Positions 18,764 to 27,474 of a stretch of DNA of 64,000 bases are shown piece by piece. Position 1 is the first letter of the stretch, and each line of letters opens with the position of its first letter. Source of the DNA: Chryseobacterium echinoideorum (lineage in GTDB: Bacteria; Bacteroidota; Bacteroidia; Flavobacteriales; Weeksellaceae); contig NZ_VKNW01000001.1 of assembly GCF_007474535.1 (NCBI RefSeq), positions 310,001 through 374,000 of the forward strand, written 5' to 3'. A program made the position numbers and the translations under genes. The notes under the pieces were generated by a model, which ran no database searches, had not been told where the DNA came from, and saw nothing but the letters and a program-made list of their open reading frames with translations.

Positions 18764-19745
18764 ACCTGTTGTGCATTTAAGAATTAAACGAGAAAAGATT
18801 GTTTATTTGCTTTGGAAACCGTATATTTACTTGACTACCAATCATTTAAATATATGGACAGTCTTATTCAAAACTACAAAATTATCTTAGAAGAATTGAT
18901 AAATACTTGCAGTCATATTAAAACTAAACCTCAGATCAGAGTTCCAAAACTCTCTGATTTAGAACTTGTAGCATTAAATATTACTGCAGAATATATGTCG
19001 ATAAACTCTGAACTACAATTGTTTAGATACATTTCAAAAACAGAACTGGAACAAAAAATAGAAAGAAGCGTTTATAACAGAAGAAAGCGAAAATTGTTTT
19101 CTTATTTAGAAGAAATCCGCAGAGTTTTGAGTTCAAAGTTTTCTGATTTTACGGACGTTTTTATTGTTGATTCAACCCCATTGGAAATTTGCAAAATAAG
19201 TAGAGCGAATCGCAGCGGAATTTGTTCTACAGAAAATATCCGCCCGGAATTTGGATATTGTGCAGCACAAAAAACACGATATTTTGGTTATAAATTACAT
19301 GCTGTCTGCGACAAAAACGGTGTTTTTCATTCCTTCGATTTTTCTCTGGCCAATGTTCATGACATCAATTATCTGAAGGATGTAAAAGAAAATTTCAAAA
19401 ACTGTTTACTTATAGGCGACAGAGGGTATATAAGCGAAAAATTAAGGGTTGATCTGTTCAATTACTCAAACATTAAACTCTCTGTTCCAATGCGAAAAAA
19501 TCAACATGAATTTGTGGCATTTTCAAAAGTAAAATCTAAAATTAGAAAACGGATTGAAACAGCTATATCACAACTAAGCGGGCAATTTTTGCTACACATC
19601 AATTTAGCAAAAACTTTTGAAGGATTGGCAACCAGAATTACCTCTAAAATCACTTCTTTTACAATGATACAATATCTTAATTTCTTTATATTCAAAAGAA
19701 GCTTAAACAAAATAAAAATTAATTTATGCTAAATGCACAATAGGT
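18764..19745 (+). mobile_element. Intact IS982-family insertion sequence, 982 bp
   Basis: The left end ACCTGTTGTGCATTTA (18764-18779) and the right end, whose reverse complement is ACCTATTGTGCATTTAG (19729-19745), form terminal inverted repeats with one mismatch. One transposase gene fills the element. A TTAAT is found just outside both ends (18756-18760, 19746-19750), but on the left three bases (TAC) lie between it and the repeat, so I cannot call a clean target duplication. It is over 90% identical by eye to the truncated copy at 5108. Confidence 0.9.
18854..19732 (+). CDS. IS982-family transposase
   Basis: 292 residues from the ATG at 18854 (MDSLIQNYK), matching the start used in the truncated copy; the longer frame from 18812 adds IS-end sequence. 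The DDE core shows VDSTPLEICK, LIGDRGYISEKL and KRIETAISQL, carrying the expected Asp, Asp and Glu. An N-terminal helical DNA-binding part (residues 1-90) includes YNRRKRKLF. It cuts and joins the element ends. The copy appears full length and could mobilise the end-bearing partner elements. It lies 114 bp from the thermonuclease pseudogene. Confidence 0.92.
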   Translation: MDSLIQNYKIILEELINTCSHIKTKPQIRVPKLSDLELVALNITAEYMSINSELQLFRYISKTELEQKIERSVYNRRKRKLFSYLEEIRRVLSSKFSDFTDVFIVDSTPLEICKISRANRSGICSTENIRPEFGYCAAQKTRYFGYKLHAVCDKNGVFHSFDFSLANVHDINYLKDVKENFKNCLLIGDRGYISEKLRVDLFNYSNIKLSVPMRKNQHEFVAFSKVKSKIRKRIETAISQLSGQFLLHINLAKTFEGLATRITSKITSFTMIQYLNFFIFKRSLNKIKINLC

Positions 19746-19858
19746 TTAATATAAATTTCTTTACACGAATTAATTATGGATAAATGAAGTACAGGTTAAA
19801 GATTTAAATGTATAAAATAGTACAGATCAACTTTCTAAAATTTTATTTAAATACTCTC

Positions 19859-20316
19859 TTACTTTTTTCTGAACTCCCACGGAGAAATTGCATTTAAATC
19901 ACTCCACAAGCCAAGTTTTTTAGTCTTAGCTACTTCCTGTAACTTACCTAATTCTTTATTGTCAGAGAAGTAATGATACCACCAGGCAAATCCTGCTTTT
20001 ATAAGTTCTTCCGAAAGATATCTGTTGTTATCATAATAAACTTTTGCGATTGTACGACCATATCGGTCTGTATCGGTTTCCACAAATGTAATTTCTTTAC
20101 AAAAACTGATTGACTTGTGAAATCCTTTGCGTTCTTTCCAAAAGGCTGACCACTTTCGGGGCAGTCCACTTCAGCTAAACGAAGTTTCTTTTGAATGTTT
20201 CCTTCTAACAATACGGTAATGGTATCTCCATCACTGATTTTAATGATTTTGCCTTTTGTTTGAGCGAAAAGTATTGCTGAACAAAAGAGGAGTACAAATA
20301 AAATTTTTGCTTTCAT
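19859..20316 (-). pseudogene. Thermonuclease (SNase family), frameshifted
   Basis: Two frames make one exported nuclease. The first (from 20316) has a signal peptide, then KIIKISDGDTITVLLEG and KLRLAEVDCPESGQPFGKNA, the SNase OB-fold with active-site Arg/Asp. The second (to 19859) continues ETDTDRYGRTIAKVYYDN and LIKAGFAWWYHYFSDNKELG to PWEFRKK. They join cleanly if one A is restored in the A run near 20094 (GTAAA-GAAATT): VFVK then EITFVETD. A single-base loss therefore inactivates the gene, or it is a sequencing error. Its original role would be extracellular nucleic-acid degradation. It ends the minus-strand run after the S24 repressor gene, with 2 bp between them. Confidence 0.82.
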
Positions 20317-20318
20317 AT

Positions 20319-21077
20319 TTATTGTGTTTTTAAGTTATGTATTCCTGTTTTAATTTCGTTGAACATATTTTTGATTTCTTGAAACTCTAAATTTTCAACG
20401 GTCAATTCTTTCGTATTTATACTTGCAGCAAACTCCCAAATTTCTCTTACTTCCGACCATTCAATTTCGTAAGACTTGTAGAATGATTCATCTGATTTTA
20501 CTAAACTTGAATTATCGTTTTGTTCAGAATATCGTTTGTAAACAATCCCTTCTTTGGTAACAAAAATGTAAGTTTTTCCGGCTTTTAAATCACTTCGGCT
20601 CTCAATAAACTTTCCAATGAAGTAAGTCCCATCGTTGTATGGTGGCATTGAGTCTCCCTCCGCAGGAAATGCTCGGTATTTTCCATTTCTAAGAAACGGT
20701 AAGGAGATATGCTGAAGTCCTTCGATAAATTCAGGGTCATCATATCCGTTGATGTAACCCATCTTCGCTTTATGCGTAACCAATTCAATTTTGTTTTCCC
20801 CTGTTTTATCAACTTTGATGGGGAGAACAATTCTGTTTTCAGGAAGCTTTACAATTTCATCCAAAGGATATTTTTGAATGTCTATACCGACTAAGAGATC
20901 AATGCTGACTTTATGATATTTTGACAATCTTAAAAGTATCTCAATAGGTGGTTCTGAAATACCATCTTCGTATTTTGCATATCGTCCTCTTGTAATAAAA
21001 AGTGCATCCGCAGTTTTCTGTTGAGACAAGTTCTTCTTACCTCTTAAAAACCTTATGTTATCTGAAAAAATTGACAT
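20319..21077 (-). CDS. XRE-S24 (LexA/CI-type) repressor
   Basis: 252 residues. The N-terminal HTH (residues 5-60: FLRGKKNLSQQKTADALFI, TRGRYAKYEDGISEPP) is followed by an S24 peptidase-like domain. S143 in PAEGDSMPP and K181 in GIVYKRY fit the Ser-Lys dyad of LexA/UmuD/CI proteins. An obvious Ala-Gly or Cys-Gly cleavage pair was not picked out. It is divergent from the Y-family polymerase gene with a 61-bp gap holding repeat sequences that look like operators. Probable job: repress the polymerase cassette, and itself, until DNA damage triggers RecA-assisted self-cleavage. Confidence 0.88.
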   Translation of the reverse strand: MSIFSDNIRFLRGKKNLSQQKTADALFITRGRYAKYEDGISEPPIEILLRLSKYHKVSIDLLVGIDIQKYPLDEIVKLPENRIVLPIKVDKTGENKIELVTHKAKMGYINGYDDPEFIEGLQHISLPFLRNGKYRAFPAEGDSMPPYNDGTYFIGKFIESRSDLKAGKTYIFVTKEGIVYKRYSEQNDNSSLVKSDESFYKSYEIEWSEVREIWEFAASINTKELTVENLEFQEIKNMFNEIKTGIHNLKTQ

Positions 21078-21138
21078 TGCTACAAATTAGGTCAACAAAT
21101 ATACAAATTTTGATAAAATATGTATCTAATTTTGTCAA
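21078..21138. promoter_or_regulatory. Divergent promoter/operator of the mutagenesis cassette
   Basis: ACAAATTAG (21082-21090) and CTAATTTTGT (21126-21135) form an inverted pair, with a similar ACAAATTTTGAT between them. On the plus strand TAATTTTG (21127-21134) is a -7-like box four bases before the dinB ATG, suggesting a nearly leaderless message. On the minus strand TATATTTG (plus 21096-21103) is a -7-like box for the repressor. The operator-like repeats overlap both boxes. Confidence 0.5.
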
Positions 21139-22284
21139 ATGAATCGCTCAATCGTACACATGGATTTGGACACATTTTTCGTCTCTTGTGAAAGGCTTAA
21201 GAATTCTGAACTGAATAACAAGCCCATTATTATCGGAGGTGGAGATCGTGGTGTTGTGGCTTCATGTTCCTATGAAACAAGATATTTTGGGGTACGAAGT
21301 GCTATGCCTATTAAAATGGCTCTGCGGTTATGCCCTGAAGCAAAAGTGATAAAGGGCGACATGGAAATGTATTCCAATATGTCTCACATGGTTACTGAAG
21401 TGATTCAGGAACGAGTACCTGTTTTGGAAAAGGCAAGCATCGATGAATTCTATATTGACCTTTCAGGAATGGATAAATTCTTTGGCTGTTATAAATGGAC
21501 AAACGAAGTTGCAGATGCGGTTACCAAAAATACAGGATTGCCTATCAGCTTTGCTTTATCAAGCAATAAGACCGTTTCAAAAATTGGAACAGGAGAATCC
21601 AAACCCACAGGAAGATTTGAAATACAGGCACAAAATACTCAGAATTTCTTGAATCCATTATCGGTTAAAAAAATTCCGATGGTCGGTAACGTAACATTTC
21701 AGCTTCTTTCGAGATTAGGGGTAAGAACGATTCATACGCTTTCAGAAATGCCAGTTGATGTTTTACACAGATTGATAGGAAAGAATGGAACTGATTTGTG
21801 GAAAAAAGCAAATGGAATCGATGAAAGTCCGGTGATACAATATTCTGAAAGAAAATCAATATCCACTGAAGATACATTTTCACAGGACACCATCGACATT
21901 CTCAATGTTAGAAGTATTCTTTCTGGAATGGTCGAAAAGCTTTGCTATCAATTGAGGGCGGAAAAATGGCTGACCTCTGTAGTTGTGGTTAAGATCCGTT
22001 ACAGCAACTTTGATACTGAAACAAAGCAATGTAGAATCCCTTATACCTCCGCAGATCATACGATTCTTAAATACGTTCTCGACCTTTTTAAAAAGCTTTA
22101 TACAAGAAGAATTAGGATCAGACTGATTGGAGTAAAGTTTACGGGATTAGTGCATGGCTGCCATCAGATGAATCTCTTTGAAGATACGGAAGAACTTATC
22201 TCACTGTATCAGGCGATGGATAATATAAAAAATAGGTTTGGCTCTGCAAGCGTTGGCAGAGCATCAGGATTACTAAGACAATAA
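21139..22284 (+). CDS. dinB: Y-family DNA polymerase (DinB/UmuC type)
   Basis: 381 residues. Palm motifs: HMDLDTFFVSCERL with D9, and SIDEFYIDLSG with D102/E103, the metal-binding carboxylates, so it looks catalytically complete. Further features: SCSYETRYFGVRSAMP in the fingers, a helix-hairpin-helix thumb (MVGNVTFQLLSRLGVRTIHT), and a little-finger domain ending around 345. The C-terminus DNIKNRFGSASVGRAS is a DinB-like tail; MNLF (QMNLFED, about residue 345) resembles a beta-clamp-binding motif. It makes error-prone lesion bypass. It is divergent from the S24 repressor and starts 7 bp before the DnaE2-like gene, so the two are one operon. Confidence 0.9.
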   Translation: MNRSIVHMDLDTFFVSCERLKNSELNNKPIIIGGGDRGVVASCSYETRYFGVRSAMPIKMALRLCPEAKVIKGDMEMYSNMSHMVTEVIQERVPVLEKASIDEFYIDLSGMDKFFGCYKWTNEVADAVTKNTGLPISFALSSNKTVSKIGTGESKPTGRFEIQAQNTQNFLNPLSVKKIPMVGNVTFQLLSRLGVRTIHTLSEMPVDVLHRLIGKNGTDLWKKANGIDESPVIQYSERKSISTEDTFSQDTIDILNVRSILSGMVEKLCYQLRAEKWLTSVVVVKIRYSNFDTETKQCRIPYTSADHTILKYVLDLFKKLYTRRIRIRLIGVKFTGLVHGCHQMNLFEDTEELISLYQAMDNIKNRFGSASVGRASGLLRQ

Positions 22285-22291
22285 TTTTATC

Positions 22292-25200
22292 ATGTTTCTG
22301 AATTGTCATTCATATCACAGCTTACGTTATGGAACTATTTCTGTCAATGAATTGGTTCAACAGGCTCATGAACATAAATTAAGGACTTTAGCCTTAACAG
22401 ACATCAACACGATCACGGGAATTTATGAATTCTACAAGCTGTGTAAAGAAAAATCCATCAAACCTATTGTAGGCGTTGATGTGAGAATTGAAAATGAGCA
22501 ATTTTACATCTGTTTAGCAAAGAAACAATCGGCTATTGGCTCTATCAACAGAATGTTGACAGAGTTTAACTGTGATGGGATTGATATACTAAAAGAGAAT
22601 CCAAAACTGGATAACACCATAATTATTTACCCTCTGCATAACATTCCTTTGGAACTTTCAGATGATGAATATATTGGCGTAAGACCTGAAGAAATCAACC
22701 ATCTGATAAAACCCGAATTAAAAAAATGGGTTCATAAGATGGTTATTCTGCAACCTGTAACTTTTAAAACAAATGAAGAATACAAGCTGCACAAGATTCT
22801 CAGAGCCATCGATAACAATACCTTAATCACAAAGCTAGAAGTGAATGATTACTGCCAGAAAACAGAAACATTTCATTCAAAAAGCAAATTGTTAAAAGTC
22901 TTTGAAAACCACTCCATCATTATTGAGAATACAGCAAAATTGATTGGAAACTGCGGTTTTGAATTTGATTTTTCAACACCGAAAAACAAAAAATATTTTA
23001 CTGACAGCCGTGAGAATGATTATGCTCTTTTAAGACAATTGGCTTACGAAGGTTTGGAAAGAAGATATTCTAAAGATAATGCTGAAGCAAAAGCAAGAGT
23101 AGAGAAAGAATTAGGTGTCATTGACCATCTTAAGTTCTGTGGTTACTTTCTGATAACATGGGATATTATTGAGTACAGCAATAAAATGGGATTCATGCAC
23201 GTAGGGAGAGGAAGTGGCGCAAATTCCATTGTAAGCTATTGCTTGGGTATTACGGATATTTGCCCTCTCGAACTTGACCTTTATTTTGAAAGATTCCTGA
23301 ATCTGAACCGTAAAACACCTCCTGACTTTGATATTGATTGGAGTTGGCAGACAAGGGATGTTATCTTGGAATACATTTTTTCAAAATACGGAAAAGACCA
23401 TGTTGCGTTCTGTGGGACTAATGTGGAGTTTAAATACAGATCAATTTTCAGGGAAGTCGGAAAAGCATTTGGGCTTCCGAAAGAGGAACTGGATATGTTA
23501 GCAACAAAATCCGTTTCTGAACATGATGATAATTCGGTTTTTCGACAGGTTCATAAATACGGAAAGCTTTTAGAGAAATTTCCTAACCAGCGCAGTATGC
23601 ACTCATGCGGAATTTTAATTTCAGAAGAACCCATCACTAATTTTACGGCTTTGGAAATGCCACCGAAAGGCTTTCCTATCGTTCAGTTTGATATGCACGT
23701 TGCAGAAGAAATAGGATTTGAGAAGTTTGACATTCTCTCGCAAAGAGGACTGGGAACAATCAAAGATACTGTTGATCTGATAAAAGAGAAAAGAGGAATT
23801 GACGTGGATATAAAAGACACCACAATCTCAAAAAACGAGTTAAAATGCAATGAGTTTCTGAGCGTAGGGAAAACCATTGGTTGTTTTTATATCGAATCTC
23901 CTGCGATGCGTGGGCTGCTAAGAAGGCTTAAATGCGATAATTACAAAGTTCTTGTTGCTGCTTCATCCATCATTCGTCCGGGTGTTGCACAAAGTGGTAT
24001 GATGAAAGAATACATTTTCAGGCATAATAATCCTACCCAATTTGAATATTTCCACGAAGTATTTGAAAAGGAATTGGGAGAAACGTATGGGATAATGGTT
24101 TATCAGGAAGATGTTATTAAAATCGCTCTCCACTTTGGAGGGCTTTCTGCACCTGATGGCGATGTTCTGAGAAGAGCGATGAGCGGAAAAGGACGTTCTT
24201 TAGCTGCGCTTCAGAAAGTGAAAGATCATTTCTTTGAATCATGTAAAGAAATTGGACATCCTGAGCAGCTTTCAAAAGAAGTGTACCGACAGATTGAATC
24301 TTTCGCAGGATATTCTTTCTGCAAGGCTCATTCAGCTTCCTATGCGGTAGAAAGTTATCAGAGTTTATATTTGAAAGTGTATTATCCGATTGAGTTCATG
24401 GTATGCGCCATCAATAACGGTGGAGGTTTTTACAGAACTGAAGTCTATGTACACGAAGCAAAAATGTCGGGAGCAACCATTGAAAACCCTTGTGTGAATC
24501 TAAGCGAGTTTAAAACTACAGTATATGATAAAGACGTGTATTTGGGTTTAATGCACATTGAAAGCCTTGAAGGAAGACTGGCAGAACTTATTCCGATTGA
24601 AAGAAAGAATAATGGAGATTACAAATCCTTGGAAAACTTCATTAAGAGAATACCGATTGGAATTGAGACTGTGCAAACTCTAATTTTTATCGGTGCATTT
24701 AGGTTTACAGGAAAACAAAAACACGAACTTTTGATTGAAGCAAGGTTTCTCCTGACCAATACTAAGCCTGAATTTAGGCATCTTACTTTACTAGATGAAC
24801 CACAAAAAGAATACAAATTACCTGTAATAAGTAGACATCCTTTTGAAGATGCTTTTGACGAAATTGAGATTTTGGGTTTTCCGGTTTCATATTCACCTTT
24901 TGATTTACTTCAGACCAAATACAGAGGAACTGTGATGGCAAAAGATCTTACAAACCATCATAAAAGACAAGTGAAGATGCTTGCCTATCTAATTTCCCGA
25001 AAACACGTACCTACAAAACGGGGAACAATGTTTTTTGGAACTTGGATTGATGCTGAAGGTGAATATTTTGACACAGCACATTTTCCTAACTGCTTAGAGC
25101 AATATCCTTTTCAGGGCGGAGGGTGTTATCTTTTGCTTGGTACTGTCGAAGTAGACTTCCATTTTCCAACAATCACAATTCACAAAATGGCAAAGATGCC

Positions 25201-25345
25201 GATGGTTGCCGATCCAAGATATTCTATGGATAAGGAAAAAGCTTCAGAAGTAGTAAGGAACCTGAAAGAAGATGTGAGTATGACTTTTAGAAAACCTTAT
25301 CCACAGGAGCATGAAATTGGGTTACCGAGACATAAAATGAACTAA
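22292..25345 (+). CDS. dnaE2: DNA polymerase III alpha subunit, DnaE2/ImuC-like
   Basis: 1017 residues, shorter than replicative DnaE (about 1160+) and in the DnaE2 range. An N-terminal PHP domain (CHSYHSLRYG, LALTDINTITG) is followed by the C-family palm with PDFDID at 344-349, including D347 and D349, and FVGRGSGANS-like HVGRGSGANSIVSYCLG. Later: RPGVAQSGMMKEYIFR, GIMVYQEDVIKIALHFGG, FAGYSFCKAHSASYAVESYQ. The OB domain is at about 860-960. DnaE2 proteins act with a Y-family partner in SOS mutagenesis. Here that partner is upstream and an AlkB enzyme is downstream (27 bp), one probable damage-tolerance operon. No ImuA-type RecA-like gene is visible. Confidence 0.9.
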   Translation: MFLNCHSYHSLRYGTISVNELVQQAHEHKLRTLALTDINTITGIYEFYKLCKEKSIKPIVGVDVRIENEQFYICLAKKQSAIGSINRMLTEFNCDGIDILKENPKLDNTIIIYPLHNIPLELSDDEYIGVRPEEINHLIKPELKKWVHKMVILQPVTFKTNEEYKLHKILRAIDNNTLITKLEVNDYCQKTETFHSKSKLLKVFENHSIIIENTAKLIGNCGFEFDFSTPKNKKYFTDSRENDYALLRQLAYEGLERRYSKDNAEAKARVEKELGVIDHLKFCGYFLITWDIIEYSNKMGFMHVGRGSGANSIVSYCLGITDICPLELDLYFERFLNLNRKTPPDFDIDWSWQTRDVILEYIFSKYGKDHVAFCGTNVEFKYRSIFREVGKAFGLPKEELDMLATKSVSEHDDNSVFRQVHKYGKLLEKFPNQRSMHSCGILISEEPITNFTALEMPPKGFPIVQFDMHVAEEIGFEKFDILSQRGLGTIKDTVDLIKEKRGIDVDIKDTTISKNELKCNEFLSVGKTIGCFYIESPAMRGLLRRLKCDNYKVLVAASSIIRPGVAQSGMMKEYIFRHNNPTQFEYFHEVFEKELGETYGIMVYQEDVIKIALHFGGLSAPDGDVLRRAMSGKGRSLAALQKVKDHFFESCKEIGHPEQLSKEVYRQIESFAGYSFCKAHSASYAVESYQSLYLKVYYPIEFMVCAINNGGGFYRTEVYVHEAKMSGATIENPCVNLSEFKTTVYDKDVYLGLMHIESLEGRLAELIPIERKNNGDYKSLENFIKRIPIGIETVQTLIFIGAFRFTGKQKHELLIEARFLLTNTKPEFRHLTLLDEPQKEYKLPVISRHPFEDAFDEIEILGFPVSYSPFDLLQTKYRGTVMAKDLTNHHKRQVKMLAYLISRKHVPTKRGTMFFGTWIDAEGEYFDTAHFPNCLEQYPFQGGGCYLLLGTVEVDFHFPTITIHKMAKMPMVADPRYSMDKEKASEVVRNLKEDVSMTFRKPYPQEHEIGLPRHKMN

Positions 25346-25372
25346 AATTTTACATAATTAAATTTAGAAATA

Positions 25373-25984
25373 ATGAACCAGTTAAGTTTATTCGACAACG
25401 GAGATTTTTATGAATTTCCAAAAGAGCTTTTAGATTTCAAAGAACAGTTTTTATGTATAGAAGAAGCTGATGCTCTTAAAAATCATTTGCTAAAAACAGT
25501 TCCGTGGAAACAGAATACTCAGAAAATGTATGATAAGACAGTGTTAACACCTCGATTGACCGCATGGTATGGTGACGGGGAAAAAGCTTATGATTTAGGA
25601 GAAAAAGAATATGGAGTTAATTCATGGACTCCGGAGTTGATTGCAATCAAGGAGAAAATTGAAAAATTGTTTAATTATGAATTTAATTCAGTTTTGCTTA
25701 ATTATTATCGTGATGCGAATGATTCTGTAGCTTGGCACAGAGACAAAGAAAGCAGATATGGAAATCGACCAGTCATTGCGTCCGTAAGTTTGGGTCAAAC
25801 AAGAAATTTTGATTTTCGAAAGGTTGATAATTATCAAAGTAAATACAGTCTACCACTTCCTAATGGATCTCTTTTAATTATGAAAGGTGAGCTGCAGGGG
25901 AAATGGCAGCACAGGATTGCAAAATCTACAACTCCCATGAGAGAGCGGATAAATTTGACCTTTAGATTAACAAGGTCTTTGTAA
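25373..25984 (+). CDS. alkB: AlkB-family alpha-ketoglutarate-dependent DNA repair dioxygenase
   Basis: 203 residues, full length for a bacterial AlkB. Fe(II) ligands: H122 and D124 in WHRDKE, H180 in WQHRIAKS. The RINLTFR motif near the end supplies the 2-oxoglutarate-binding Arg. PRLTAWYGD and NSVLLNYYRDANDSVAWH are typical. It reverses 1-methyladenine and 3-methylcytosine lesions by oxidative demethylation. Placement after dinB and dnaE2 suggests co-induction in response to alkylation or general DNA damage. The 33-bp repeat array begins 10 bases after its stop. Confidence 0.9.
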   Translation: MNQLSLFDNGDFYEFPKELLDFKEQFLCIEEADALKNHLLKTVPWKQNTQKMYDKTVLTPRLTAWYGDGEKAYDLGEKEYGVNSWTPELIAIKEKIEKLFNYEFNSVLLNYYRDANDSVAWHRDKESRYGNRPVIASVSLGQTRNFDFRKVDNYQSKYSLPLPNGSLLIMKGELQGKWQHRIAKSTTPMRERINLTFRLTRSL

Positions 25985-26616
25985 GAATTAGATGGTTCAA
26001 CCTACCAACCTGTAGAAATACTACAAGGTTCAATCAATAACCTGTAAAAAATAATATAGGGCTTAATCTTGAACCTATTAAAAATAATGGAAGGTTTAAT
26101 TAAATACCTGTAAAGAATAATGCAGAGTTCAATCACTTACTTATAAAAAGTACTGCAAGGTTCAACATTCAACCTGTGAAAAATAATGTAGGGTTTAGTC
26201 ACCCACCTGTAAAAAATACTACAACGTTCTGCACCTAACCTATTAAAAATAACGCACGGTATTTATTTTATACTACGAAAATCAGACTTACAAAATTCAG
26301 CATTAATAGTCAGTAATTTATTAAATTAAGGTTAACTTACTAATCCACTTTTCAGAACTCTAAAAAAATCACCCTATTAATTCTGCAAGATGTGTCTTTG
26401 TACCCACAAATTTTCAGCAAATTTCTGATTCCAATGACTCACTTGCCTTTTTGACAAAAGGGAGAAAAACGGCGGAACTTGTTTTTCGATTTGTAACAAA
26501 CTAAGATTATAATACCAAAATAATCCAGTTTATTCTTTATTAGTTTTTTCACAATCCAGATTTATCCAAATTGTTCTTATGTAATCCAAGCAGCTTAGTA
26601 TCTATTGTTTAGATAA
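25985..26616. other. Gene-free stretch holding the tandem-repeat array
   Basis: Bases 25994-26257 are the 33-bp repeats. The remaining 26258-26600 is A/T-rich with no ORF; a short CCTTTT-TGAC-AAAAGG hairpin lies at 26446-26461. A promoter for the next gene is at 26605-26635. Confidence 0.6.
25994..26257. repeat. Eight tandem repeats of exactly 33 bp, degenerate
   Basis: Units start at 25994, 26027, 26060, 26093, 26126, 26159, 26192 and 26225, each 33 bp with no indels; a ninth decays after 26258. A rough consensus reads GGTTCAATCANTAACCTG, then TAAAAAATAATG and two more bases. Within most units GGTT and AACC form a small inverted pair about 8 bp apart, followed by an A-rich half. All reading frames contain stops, so it is not coding. 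There are no unique spacers, so it is not a CRISPR. It lies between alkB and the mobilization genes. Iteron-like protein-binding sites or a recurring transcript hairpin are candidate roles. Confidence 0.85.
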
Positions 26617-26635
26617 ATGTTATACTCCAACTTTG
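26605..26635 (+). promoter_or_regulatory. Promoter of the surface-protein/mobilization genes
   Basis: TTG (26605-26607), 20 bases, then CAACTTTG (26628-26635), one mismatch from TAnnTTTG. The predicted start of RNA is near 26642, upstream of the ATG at 26662 but downstream of the ATG at 26617. This argues for 26662 as the real start. Confidence 0.5.
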
Positions 26636-26661
26636 CAGAAGAAACATTAATCAAAAAAGCA

Positions 26662-27474
26662 ATGAACAGATTATTTTATCTTTTAATATTTAGTTTAACC
26701 ATTAACCTAAGAGCTCAGGTCGGAATCAATACGGACAATCCGAATGCTACTTTGGAAATTGTTGGTAAACCAGATGTTCAAAATCATTTTGATGGACTCA
26801 TTCCACCAAGAATAACAGGTAACCAACTTGCCAATAAAAATTATTCATCTTTACAGAAAGGAGCCATTGTTTATGTTACACAACCCGCAACCAATCTCTC
26901 GGGGCAAGTTATTCATATTGTAGAGGAAGGATATTACTATTTTAATGGACAGTACTGGAGTCAAATTTATAAAGAACCTATGTTCTATGATGCTCTGATT
27001 GTTTTGGATGAAACTCTTATCGCAAATACTATTACAGAGCAGACTTCATGGAGTAGTTATCTTCCGTTTCCAACAAATCCTCGTCAACACACATTGGCAA
27101 CAAAAATTTACAGGTTAGGAACTTCAGGTCTTGGAATATCAGGAGAGATTGATGCCAGACGAATCGGAACAATTGGGTACTTGGATGTTAACATCAATTG
27201 CTCAATTCCAATAACTTCAAATTATCTATCACTTAATTTATCTAAGCCATTACGAGATTTAGGATTTATGTCCGATGGTAGTGTCGGATCAATTAACAAT
27301 ATTTTGGTGAGCGGCAATCCTAGTACAGGAGGATTCGGAATGGAACAGGGAATAGTATCACTGACGAATGTAGATTTTAATTTGCTTTTATGGAAAAACC
27401 AGATAGAAAAATTTAGTGGAGCTATCAGAGGCATGACTACTTTTCCAATCAATTATTTGAATGTGGTGGAGTGA
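26662..27474 (+). CDS. Exported protein, unknown function (Bacteroidota surface type)
   Basis: 270 residues from the ATG at 26662, with a signal peptide (MNRLFYLLIFSLTINLRAQ). After it comes VGINTDNPNATLEIVG and LIPPRITGNQLANK, an opening seen in many Flavobacteriia exported proteins of unknown role. VYVTQPATNLSGQVIHIVEE and YYYFNGQYWSQIY follow; the second half looks beta-rich without a known domain. The last codons overlap the GTG start of the MobC-like gene, so the two are probably translationally coupled. A donor or recipient surface role in conjugation would fit, but nothing in the sequence proves it. Confidence 0.7.
   Translation: MNRLFYLLIFSLTINLRAQVGINTDNPNATLEIVGKPDVQNHFDGLIPPRITGNQLANKNYSSLQKGAIVYVTQPATNLSGQVIHIVEEGYYYFNGQYWSQIYKEPMFYDALIVLDETLIANTITEQTSWSSYLPFPTNPRQHTLATKIYRLGTSGLGISGEIDARRIGTIGYLDVNINCSIPITSNYLSLNLSKPLRDLGFMSDGSVGSINNILVSGNPSTGGFGMEQGIVSLTNVDFNLLLWKNQIEKFSGAIRGMTTFPINYLNVVE

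Noticed and set aside
5108..19745. The two IS982 copies as ends of a composite transposon
   Set aside because: The left copy lacks its right end and the cargo includes unrelated IS scraps; no outer target duplication is seen.
18756..19750. TTAAT target-site duplication of the intact IS982 copy
   Set aside because: On the left three bases separate it from the inverted repeat, while on the right it is adjacent, so it is not a clean duplication.
25994..26257. 33-bp repeats as a CRISPR array
   Set aside because: Units are contiguous with no unique spacers, the units vary too much, and no cas genes are near.
25994..26257. Repeats as copies of the tRNA-Arg T-arm (both have GGTTCAA/AACCTGTAA-like words), hence an att site
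   Set aside because: Similarity is limited to a few bases and the order and spacing differ; a true attL should repeat 15 or more consecutive tRNA bases.
26446..26461. CCTTTT-TGAC-AAAAGG hairpin as the oriT
   Set aside because: Too short and common in A/T-rich DNA; no nick consensus could be confirmed.
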